Assembly (NCBI GenBank): GCA_016875405.1
Contig: VGRJ01000041.1
Coordinates: forward strand, 1-34,644
Length of the DNA: 34,644 nt
Origin: Deltaproteobacteria bacterium
Lineage (GTDB): Bacteria; Myxococcota_A; Polyangia; Polyangiales; Polyangiaceae
Direction of reading: 5' to 3'
A model generated the notes under the pieces. The model was not told the origin of the DNA and did no database searches. It worked only from the letters and a program-made list of their open reading frames with translations. Every line of letters begins with the position of its first letter. Positions within the stretch are counted from its first letter, which is position 1. This document shows, piece after piece, positions 8,663 through 15,903 of this stretch. The translations under genes were made by a program, and so were the position numbers.

Positions 8663-9775
8663 ATGACCGACGACCTGCACGACGCCCCCGAGCCGAGCTC
8701 TCACGATCTTCCCGCCCGAGAGGCCCCTCGCGAGGAAGAGGCCGACGGCGCACCGCTGCGGAGCAAGCACGTCACGCGTGAGAAATCCCCTCCGGTGACG
8801 GACCTCGAGAGTGCGTTCAACGTGTTCGCGCGCATGCGTGAGCGCCTTCGCGCCGCCGTGAAAGGGCGCGATGACGTCATCGACTTGATCCTCGTCGCGG
8901 TGCTCGCCGATGGCCACGTCCTCTTGGAGGACTTCCCGGGCTCTGGCAAGACGACCCTCGCGAAGGCCCTCGGAGACTGCATCGTCGACGACGAGCCGGA
9001 TGACGCCATCGTCACCATCCGCCGCATCCAGTTCACGCCCGATCTCCTCCCGTCGGACGTCACCGGCACCACCATCTTCGACCCCAACACGAACCGCTTC
9101 TTCTTTCGTCCAGGGCCGCTCTTTGCTCACGTCGTCCTCGCCGACGAGATCAACCGCACCTCCCCGAAGGTCCAGAGCGCGCTCCTCGAGGCCATGGCCG
9201 AGAAGCAGGTCACGGTCGACAACCGCACCCGTCCGCTGGACGAGCTCTTCCTCGTCATCGCGACGCAAAACCCCCTCGACGTCGCAGGGACGTTCCCGCT
9301 CCCGAACGCCCAGCTCGACCGGTTCCTCTTCAAGATTCGCATGACCCACATCGCGCCGCAGCACGAGCTCGAGCTCCTGCGCTCGTTTCGCGACCTCAAG
9401 CGATTAGGCGACAGGCCAGAGCTCCCGCGGGTGACGCGCTCGGAGATCCTCGACGCTCGAGTTGTCATGTCCCGAGCGGTCTACGTCGACGAGAAGATCC
9501 ATCAGACGCTCGTCGGGATCGCGTCGCGGACTCGCGCCGACGAGCGGATCCTCCAGGGCGCCTCGACGCGCTCGCTCGTCCTCGCGCTCCCCGCCCTGCA
9601 AGCTCGCGCGCTCCTCGCACGCCGAAACTACGTCACGGCCGAGGATGTCGACGCGCTCGCGGTACAGATCTTCACGCATCGCCTCGAATTCGCTCCCGGA
9701 GTCACCGAGCCAGACACGGTCGTGCGACAGCTCACCGGCATGGAGCTCGAGCGACTCGCGCGCGGGAGCGTCTGA
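8663..9775 (+). CDS. MoxR-family AAA+ ATPase
   Basis: 370 residues from the ATG at 8663, 11 bp after the transglutaminase stop. The first 45 residues are acidic and probably disordered. The AAA+ core has Walker A EDFPGSGKTT with Lys96 and Walker B VVLADEINR with Asp161-Glu162. Next come the MoxR-specific stretch SPKVQSALLEAMAEKQV, sensor 1 VIATQNPLDVAGTFPLPNAQ with arginine finger region LDRFLFKI, and a C-terminal lid with STRSLVLALPALQARALL. MoxR ATPases act as chaperones or remodelling factors for vWA/DUF58 partners, often in envelope or metal-insertion maturation. In most operons of this type moxR comes first; here it is sixth. The stop (TGA) shares one base with the ATG of the next gene. 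Confidence 0.92.
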   Translation: MTDDLHDAPEPSSHDLPAREAPREEEADGAPLRSKHVTREKSPPVTDLESAFNVFARMRERLRAAVKGRDDVIDLILVAVLADGHVLLEDFPGSGKTTLAKALGDCIVDDEPDDAIVTIRRIQFTPDLLPSDVTGTTIFDPNTNRFFFRPGPLFAHVVLADEINRTSPKVQSALLEAMAEKQVTVDNRTRPLDELFLVIATQNPLDVAGTFPLPNAQLDRFLFKIRMTHIAPQHELELLRSFRDLKRLGDRPELPRVTRSEILDARVVMSRAVYVDEKIHQTLVGIASRTRADERILQGASTRSLVLALPALQARALLARRNYVTAEDVDALAVQIFTHRLEFAPGVTEPDTVVRQLTGMELERLARGSV

Positions 9776-11808
9776 TGCGCAACCTGCGCGTCATCCTCGG
9801 ACCGTGCCTCGTCGCCCTCGCGGCACTCGTCTCCGTCGTCTCGAGCGGCCTCGCCGAGGAGCCCCGCACCGAGCTCGATCCCGGCGCCACCGCGGAGGAG
9901 AAGGCGCTCCTCGGGCGCCTCGACGACGACGAGCTCATCACCGCGCGGCGAGAAGCCGAAGCCCTGGTGAAGGAGCACCCCGACTCGATCGTCGGCCACT
10001 ACGTCCTCGGCCGCGTCCTGCACGCCGCCGAGGGGAGCCTGCCGCAAGCGATGCGCGAGCTCGGGCGAGCCCGCGAGCTCTACGAGGCGCGCCATCCGCG
10101 CACGTCCGACACCGAAAATTTTCGCCTTCACCAGCAAATTCTTTACTCGACCGCGTGGCTCGCGCTCGAGATGGAGGAGTTCGAGTTCCAGCTCCAGATC
10201 CTCGACTACCACGACGAGCTCTACAACCCGCGCGCGGCAGGCGAGCACGCCTGGCCGCTCCTGCGCCTCGGGCGAATCGATGAGGCGCGCGCCTTCGCCG
10301 ACCTCGCCGCAAAGAGCCGACAGTCGCATCAGCGTGCGCTCGGCAAGAACGCGCTCTGCGCGATCGAAGGAGAGAGCGAGCGCCGCGACGCCTACCAGCG
10401 CGCCTGCCTCGCCGCACTCGAGGAAAAGCGCGCGCTCCCGTCGAAAGACCCGGCGCGCGCCACCCTCGCCGTCGACGCCTACAACGCATCGCTGGCCGCC
10501 CTCGCGAACCTCCGCCCGGATGACGCAGAGAAGCTCGCCCTCGAGGGTACACGGACCTTCTCGCCGACGACCGCAAACCCGTGGCGCCTGCTCGTCTCGA
10601 TGCGCCTGTCACAAGGCCGCACGAGCGATGCCCTCGACGCGCTCCGAGAGATGCTCGCTTGGCGCCGCCGCAGCCCGGCCAACGTGCGCGCTCAAGATCG
10701 CGCGAAGACCGACGCGCTCGCCGCCACTGTCTTTCTCCTTGCGAACGAGGCCGAGCGCGGTCTCGCCCTCGCGGATGGACTGCTCGTCTACCCCGACCGT
10801 CGCGGATTGACCACGATCAGCTCCGAGCAGGCAACGGGCGGACACGCTCTCTTGCGACGCGCTCTGCGTCGCGCCGTGGTCGCGCTTGAGGACGAGCGCC
10901 GCTCCTGGGGGGACCCCGCGGCGCCGAGCGGCTTCGCTCGATTCCGTCTGCTCCTCGACCGCGCCTTCGCCGCGCGGGCCGATGAGGAGCGCATCGTGAA
11001 GAGCCTGCTCGATCGACGGAGACTCCTGTCGACGCTGCGGGCTCACCTCACCCGCGGCCTCGAGGACACGCCGATCTGGCTCGCTGGAGATCTCGTCGAG
11101 GTACTCGGCCCCGGTGTCGTTGGCGCCGCGCTCGACGAGGCTCGAAGCGAAGAGACTCGTGACGACGTGAAGCCCTACCTCGACGCCGTCGAGGCCGAGG
11201 TCGCGTGGCGGGCGGGCGATGAGGAGCGCGCCGTCTCTCTCGCGAGCCGGGCCCTCGAAGCGCTGCCACCGACCGAGGCGCTCCTCCGCGCGCGGACCGC
11301 AGCGGTAGCCTTTGCCGCCCACGACGACACGAGCCCTCGAGCGCTCGGCTACCTCGAGCAGGCGCTGTCCCTCGACGGCGGCATCCTCCGTCGACTGGGC
11401 CGACGCGTCCCGGCACGCCTCGAGCTCCCGAATGATCCGGTTGGCGTCGCCTTGCGTGAGCACCTCGAGCGCTCGCCCCGCCTCGAGGTCGGAGCCGTCG
11501 GCGTCATGATCCGCCTCGACTCGAACGGGCCGAGCCCGAGGGTGTGCCTGCTCGGCGCGAACACCGAAGCTGAGCTGCGGTGCGCGACGCTCGCCATAGT
11601 GAAGGACGCACAGGGGAAACCCGTTGCCGACACCGACGCCGCGCGCGCGCTCGCGGCGCTCGTCCACCTCGAGCTCTTCGCGATCCCGCTCGGGCTCTCC
11701 GGGCTCGACGTGTCCTCACTCGACGGCAGCACCGTAACGGGCGGCGCTGCAGTACGCGAGAAGCTCGAGCGCGTGCTCGAGGCCGACCCACAAGGGGCCG
11801 AGCCGTAG
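9775..11808 (+). CDS. Exported TPR-repeat protein of the MoxR operon
   Basis: 677 residues. A signal peptide (MRNLRVILGPCLVALAALVSVVSSGLAEE) suggests export with cleavage after about residue 27. The rest is almost entirely helical with degenerate tetratricopeptide repeats, for example DSIVGHYVLGRVLHAAEGSL, NPWRLLVSMRLSQGRTSDAL and EVAWRAGDEERAVSLASRAL. A C-terminal region from about residue 560 is less repetitive, with VGVMIRLDSNG and VCLLGANTEAELRC. TPR proteins are commonly encoded beside MoxR/DUF58 genes (the Bat operons are one example) and are thought to scaffold the complex in the periplasm. Its ATG overlaps the moxR stop by one base (TGATG), making it the last gene of the operon; the next gene is on the opposite strand. 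Confidence 0.8.
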   Translation: MRNLRVILGPCLVALAALVSVVSSGLAEEPRTELDPGATAEEKALLGRLDDDELITARREAEALVKEHPDSIVGHYVLGRVLHAAEGSLPQAMRELGRARELYEARHPRTSDTENFRLHQQILYSTAWLALEMEEFEFQLQILDYHDELYNPRAAGEHAWPLLRLGRIDEARAFADLAAKSRQSHQRALGKNALCAIEGESERRDAYQRACLAALEEKRALPSKDPARATLAVDAYNASLAALANLRPDDAEKLALEGTRTFSPTTANPWRLLVSMRLSQGRTSDALDALREMLAWRRRSPANVRAQDRAKTDALAATVFLLANEAERGLALADGLLVYPDRRGLTTISSEQATGGHALLRRALRRAVVALEDERRSWGDPAAPSGFARFRLLLDRAFAARADEERIVKSLLDRRRLLSTLRAHLTRGLEDTPIWLAGDLVEVLGPGVVGAALDEARSEETRDDVKPYLDAVEAEVAWRAGDEERAVSLASRALEALPPTEALLRARTAAVAFAAHDDTSPRALGYLEQALSLDGGILRRLGRRVPARLELPNDPVGVALREHLERSPRLEVGAVGVMIRLDSNGPSPRVCLLGANTEAELRCATLAIVKDAQGKPVADTDAARALAALVHLELFAIPLGLSGLDVSSLDGSTVTGGAAVREKLERVLEADPQGAEP

Positions 11809-11853
11809 GGCTCCGCAGCATCTCTGCCGTCGCACCGGCGGGGGGGCCGTGCC

Positions 11854-12612
11854 CTAAGCGCGCACGTCGCGGGTCTCGTCGAGCAACCGCCTCGCGCCGA
11901 AGGGATCATCGCAGATGAGCGCATCGACCCCGAGCGAGACGAGCCGTCGCTGCTCGTGAGGGTCGTTCACCGTCCACGCTGCGACCCACAACCCGCGAGC
12001 CTTCCAGGAACGCATTCGCGCCTCGCTGACGAGCGCGCGATCGGGATGAACCGCCCGACCGAGACGAGGAGCGAGGACGTCGAGCGGGTAGCGCGCGTCG
12101 GTCTCGGGCTCGAGGAGCAGCGCTGTCGGAACCTTCGGGGCGAGGGCACGAAAGAGTGCGAGCATCACCGGATCGAAGCTCGACACGACGAGGCCCTTCC
12201 CAGGCTCCGCGCGTCCGAGGAGCCGCGCGGCGAGTCGCGTAGCGGCCACGCGAGAGGGGACGTCTCGCTTCAGCTCGACGTTGACGGCGAGCCCCTCGAC
12301 ACGACAAAAGCGCAGCACCTCCTCGAGCGTCGGTACGCGCTCTCCATCGACCCGTACGGTCGCGAGCGCCGCGAGGTCGAGCGCAGCGACCGCCCTCGGA
12401 TCCGAGGCCGTGCGCTCGAGGGTGGGGTCGTGCATCACGACGAGGACCCCGTCGCGAGTGGGCCTTACGTCTAGCTCGACCCCATCGGCCTTCGCGTCAC
12501 GTGCGATCGCGAACGCCGCGAGGGTGTTCTCTGGAGCCGCTCCGCGACAGCCCCGGTGGCCGAAGAGCGCAGGGGAGGGAAGCCCGAGGTAACTGGTCGA
12601 GTCCTCGCTCAT
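11854..12612 (-). CDS. Glycerophosphodiester phosphodiesterase (GDPD/UgpQ type)
   Basis: 252 residues, close to the usual length of UgpQ-like cytoplasmic GDPDs, with no signal peptide. It hydrolyses glycerophosphodiesters to glycerol-3-phosphate and an alcohol, using a metal ion on a TIM barrel. The catalytic motif is FGHRG...PENT with His19, Glu28 and Asn29. DGVELDV carries metal ligands Glu46 and Asp48, and VVMHDPTLERT carries His61. Later strands show VNVELK (a conserved Glu), VVSSFDP, VAAWTVND and GVDALICDDP, all matching the family. The ATG start overlaps the stop of the DHH gene (ATGA), so the two are co-transcribed with the DHH gene first. It converges with the TPR gene, with 45 bp between. 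Confidence 0.92.
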   Translation of the reverse strand: MSEDSTSYLGLPSPALFGHRGCRGAAPENTLAAFAIARDAKADGVELDVRPTRDGVLVVMHDPTLERTASDPRAVAALDLAALATVRVDGERVPTLEEVLRFCRVEGLAVNVELKRDVPSRVAATRLAARLLGRAEPGKGLVVSSFDPVMLALFRALAPKVPTALLLEPETDARYPLDVLAPRLGRAVHPDRALVSEARMRSWKARGLWVAAWTVNDPHEQRRLVSLGVDALICDDPFGARRLLDETRDVRA

Positions 12613-13571
12613 GTCGCGAGCTCCTCGACTACCTCCATCGCGATCCGTCGCGCCTCGTCAAGCCTGTCGAGCGGCACGCTCGCCGCGCCCACGACCGGAT
12701 GCCCGCCGCCTCCGTGGCGCCGGCAGATGTCGGCGATGTCGTGCCGCCGCTCACGCCGACACCACGGGTTGTAGCCCACCGAGATCTTGAAGTGCTGCTT
12801 CATCCGAAGGAGCGCGACCGAGTACATCGCGTCGGGAGCGAGCGCGTAGGCCACGAACTTTCCGCTCGCGCGGAGCGGCGCCTCAACGAGCTCGACGTAG
12901 GACACGTCACCCCGAACGACGAGCGCCTGTCCGATGCGGCGCTGGGTCTCGCTCGCCGCAGTCGCGATCGGTCGCCAGAGCTCCTGCACCTTGTCCGAGG
13001 TCGCGACGTCGACGAGCTCCTTCTCGAGCAGCAGCGGCGCGAGCGCGTCGTAGAGCTCACGGTCCCCGTGCTGCTCGATCACGGCCGCGAGCTGCATGAC
13101 GGGCTCCGCTCTGTCGATCGCCTGCGCCGCGGACTCGAAGCCGGCCGTATCGATGAGATCGGCCCACCGCACGAGCTCACGGTGCTGGTCGAAGCTCACT
13201 CCGAAGCGCGCCTCCCCGACGTCTGCGATGAGCTTCGTGCACGAGCCATACGCCCCGTCGTGAAAGTACCGCTCGCTGCCCGCGATCGCCCGAACGCGCT
13301 CTGCCTCGGAGGCGAAGGCGGTCACGTGATGATCGAAGAACCAAGTGACCCGCTTGCTCGGCGTGAATCGAAAGTCGACGATGGCGTTCTCGTCACCGCG
13401 AAGCCACGCCTCCGGGATCGTCTGCAGGTTCGGCCCGTACCCGCACGAGAGGTAGCGAAAGCGCAGCGACCCGCCGCCCGAGCGCCGACGCAGGTGTGTG
13501 AACATCGCCGCGCTTGCGAGCCCGTCGAAGCAGTGCCCGTGTGCCGCGACGACGACCTTTCTTTCTGCCAC
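12609..13571 (-). CDS. DHH/DHHA1-family phosphoesterase
   Basis: 320 residues, GTG start. The DHH domain shows AHGHCFDGLASA (residues 10-21, metal-site His11 and Asp16), IVDF with Asp66 and WFFDHH with Asp80-His81-His82. A C-terminal GGGGHPVVGA near residue 295 is the DHHA1 substrate-binding motif. Members of this superfamily include RecJ, NrnA/NrnB nano-RNases and cyclic-dinucleotide phosphodiesterases, all cleaving phosphoester bonds with Mn2+. The sequence alone does not decide the substrate; by size it resembles the NrnB-type proteins. It lies 73 bp from the divergent Omp85-like gene. Its stop overlaps the GDPD start. Shared salvage of phosphodiesters is a possible link between the two, but this is inference. 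Confidence 0.85.
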   Translation of the reverse strand: MAERKVVVAAHGHCFDGLASAAMFTHLRRRSGGGSLRFRYLSCGYGPNLQTIPEAWLRGDENAIVDFRFTPSKRVTWFFDHHVTAFASEAERVRAIAGSERYFHDGAYGSCTKLIADVGEARFGVSFDQHRELVRWADLIDTAGFESAAQAIDRAEPVMQLAAVIEQHGDRELYDALAPLLLEKELVDVATSDKVQELWRPIATAASETQRRIGQALVVRGDVSYVELVEAPLRASGKFVAYALAPDAMYSVALLRMKQHFKISVGYNPWCRRERRHDIADICRRHGGGGHPVVGAASVPLDRLDEARRIAMEVVEELAT

Positions 13572-13644
13572 GCCGGCGTCCTACCACGTCCCGGCAAGCC
13601 GCGGGGTCTTTCTGCCTCGAGGCCCGAGGGCTATCGTATCGCCG

Positions 13645-15465
13645 GTGCGACGCCTCGGCATTCTGTTCGTCCTCCTCGCGTGTGAGGCATCCGTTGCGTC
13701 CGCGGCGCCGCCCGAGTCGGGAGCGTTCGGCGCGAAGGGTCGCAAGATCTTCTCGCCGTACGAGGAGCAGACCATCGCGCGGGCGCTCGAGCGACACCGC
13801 GTCGAGCTCGAGCCGTCACCCGAGGGCAAGCGGATCGAGGACATCCACATCGAAGTGCTCGAGGTCATCGAGGCGCGCGATCCGGCCCCAGAGTTCTTGA
13901 ACGCGCTCCACCGCACGACGCGCGACAGCGCCGTTCGTCGCGAGCTCCTCTTTCGTGAAGGTCAGCGTTTCGAGCGCTCGCTCATCGACGAGACCGAGCG
14001 CAACCTCCGAAGCCTTCGCCAGCACTCGCTCGTCGTCATCGTCCCGCTCCGCGCGAAGGGCGCCGATGCGGTGCGTCTCTTGGTGCTTGTCAAGGACGTC
14101 TGGAGCCTGCGCCTCAACTCGTCCTTCAGGCTCACCGGCCAAGGACTCGAGCAGCTGCTGCTGCAGCCGTCTGAAGAGAACCTGTTCGGCATGCGCCGAA
14201 CCCTGTCGTCCACCGTCACCTACGACCCGGCGACCGTGTCGATCGGCGCCACCTACGTCGAGCCTCGCTTGATGGACAGCCGAATCCAGTTCGGCGTCAC
14301 CGCGGGAGTGACCATCAACCACGAGACTGGTCAAGCGGAGGGGACGAGCGGCGCCTTCGAGTACGGAGTCCCGATCTATTCGACCCGGCAGCGCTGGGCT
14401 TGGGGGACGAGCCTCTCATGGCGAGACGCCATCACGAGGCGATTTCGTGGCGTCGCGCTGAACGTCTTCAACGGCGACTCCGCGACCGATCCGACGAACG
14501 ACTGCCCAAACCCAGGACGCTGCATCCCGATTCGCTACGAGAGCGACGTCATCAACGGGACCGTCGGCGTGACGCGCTCCTTCTGGGGACAACACATCCA
14601 GCTCGTCCAGCTCGGAGCGACCGGCGACCGGCGCGCGTTCCACGTCGATGACCTCGAGCGCTACGACGCAGACGTGGCGGCCCGCTTCGTCGCGGAGCGC
14701 CTCCCGCGAAGCGTGACGCGAAACGGTTTCTTCGCGCGCTATCAGATCTACGAGAATCGCTGGGCCAAGCTTCAAGAGGTCGAAACCCTCGGCCTCCAGG
14801 AGAACTATCGCCTCGGCCTCGAGGCGCACGCGCGCGTGTACCCGCTCCTCGGCGTGCTCGGCAGCACGACGTCGCTCATCGGATATGCCGGGTCGGCCTC
14901 GTACACCCATGAACTCGGAGACGGGCTCGTGCGCGTCTACGGAGCTGGCGGTGTCGAGATGACGCCCGATCACGCGACGGTCGTCAACGCGACGGTCCAG
15001 GGCGGCATGCGGCTCGTCACGCCCCGCTTCAAGCTCGGGCGCTTGATCTCCGACGGGACCTTCACGCTGCGCCCAGAAAATCAGCTAAACGCGCTCTCGT
15101 CGCTCGGGGGCGACGGGCGCCTCCGCGGCTACCTGAGCGGCTCGCTGCTCGGCCGCAACCTCGTCGCGGCGAACCTCGAGTTTCGTTCGCGCGCGCTCCA
15201 GCTCTCGACGATCATGCTCGGCGGCGCGCTCTTCTACGACATCGGCGACGCCTTCGACGCAGCCTCCGAGTTCCGCCCGAAGCAGGGCGCAGGCTTCGGC
15301 CTGAGGCTCGGCTTCCCGCAGCTCGATCGCACCGTGATGCGGATCGATCTGGGCTTTTCGCTCACGCCGACGAGCGGCGAGCGGAGCTGGCTCGACGGCC
15401 TCGTCATCACCTTCGACCAAGCGTTCGAGATGCCGCAGGTCACCTCGACGGGCGTCGTCCGGTAG
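13645..15465 (+). CDS. Omp85/BamA-like outer-membrane barrel protein
   Basis: 606 residues from the GTG at 13645, chosen because the signal peptide RRLGILFVLLACEASVASA|A begins there; the frame upstream is open but overlaps the divergent DHH gene. Residues 20-180 resemble POTRA-type modules: SPYEEQTIARALERHRVELE, then RRELLFREGQRFERSLIDETERNLRSL, which matches the typical 'f.l..Gd.f....i..te..L..l' POTRA pattern. From about residue 190 the protein is a series of amphipathic strands. DGRLRGYLSGSLLG contains the RG(F/Y) motif of the Omp85 loop L6, and GGALFYDIGDAF resembles the last strands of the family. It probably inserts or secretes proteins at the outer membrane; it is shorter than BamA, with fewer POTRA domains. 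Confidence 0.75.
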   Translation: MRRLGILFVLLACEASVASAAPPESGAFGAKGRKIFSPYEEQTIARALERHRVELEPSPEGKRIEDIHIEVLEVIEARDPAPEFLNALHRTTRDSAVRRELLFREGQRFERSLIDETERNLRSLRQHSLVVIVPLRAKGADAVRLLVLVKDVWSLRLNSSFRLTGQGLEQLLLQPSEENLFGMRRTLSSTVTYDPATVSIGATYVEPRLMDSRIQFGVTAGVTINHETGQAEGTSGAFEYGVPIYSTRQRWAWGTSLSWRDAITRRFRGVALNVFNGDSATDPTNDCPNPGRCIPIRYESDVINGTVGVTRSFWGQHIQLVQLGATGDRRAFHVDDLERYDADVAARFVAERLPRSVTRNGFFARYQIYENRWAKLQEVETLGLQENYRLGLEAHARVYPLLGVLGSTTSLIGYAGSASYTHELGDGLVRVYGAGGVEMTPDHATVVNATVQGGMRLVTPRFKLGRLISDGTFTLRPENQLNALSSLGGDGRLRGYLSGSLLGRNLVAANLEFRSRALQLSTIMLGGALFYDIGDAFDAASEFRPKQGAGFGLRLGFPQLDRTVMRIDLGFSLTPTSGERSWLDGLVITFDQAFEMPQVTSTGVVR

Positions 15466-15502
15466 CGAAGCGCGGGGCCGAGGTGGTGCTCTAAATTTAC
15501 CG

Positions 15503-15803
15503 ATGCCATCGAGCGACACCACGACCCTCGACGTCGAGGCCGGAGCCGAAGACCTCCTCTCAACCGGAGACATGGCGCGCCTCACCGGCAACACGCTCCG
15601 CACCGTCCGCTTCTACGAAGAGGCCGGCATCCTGCACCCCGAGCGCCGCAGCACCGGAGGGCACCGCCTGTTCACGCACGCGGAGCTCGAGCGCCTTCAG
15701 CTCATCTCGGATCTTCGAGCGGCGGGCTCTCGCTCGACGACATTCGCGCGATGCTCGCGCTGAAGGAGTCGAATCACACGGCCGCGAGCGCTTCGAGCGC
15801 GCC
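15503..15803 (+). pseudogene. MerR-family transcriptional regulator, frameshifted
   Basis: The first 75 residues are a good MerR DNA-binding domain: STGDMARLTGNTLRTVRFYE is the helix-turn-helix and first wing, followed by EAGILHPERRSTGGHRLF and ELERLQLISDLRAAG. The frame then breaks near 15726. Restoring one G in the short run there (ggcggg to ggcgggg) gives GLSLDDIRAMLALKE, exactly the expected MerR continuation. A second single-base gain near 15786 would give HTAAERFERA. Beyond 15803 I see no recognisable dimerisation coiled coil, and the gene runs toward the end of smc on the other strand. The unbroken frame would stop at 15763 (86 residues). Either a real pseudogene or sequencing error in G-runs; target genes are unknown. 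Confidence 0.7.
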
Positions 15804-15903
15804 CCCATCCACTGCCTGCGCTCGCTTGGGTGTCCTCGGACGCGAGCCCCGGGCTCGGCGGGCCCGAACGACGACCGGCGTCGCTCGGACCGCTCGCGCA
15901 CCG

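Noticed and set aside
6972-8753. A 593-residue minus-strand open frame
   Set aside because: It is antisense to the transglutaminase, whose catalytic triad and helices are clear; the antisense frame has no recognisable motif.
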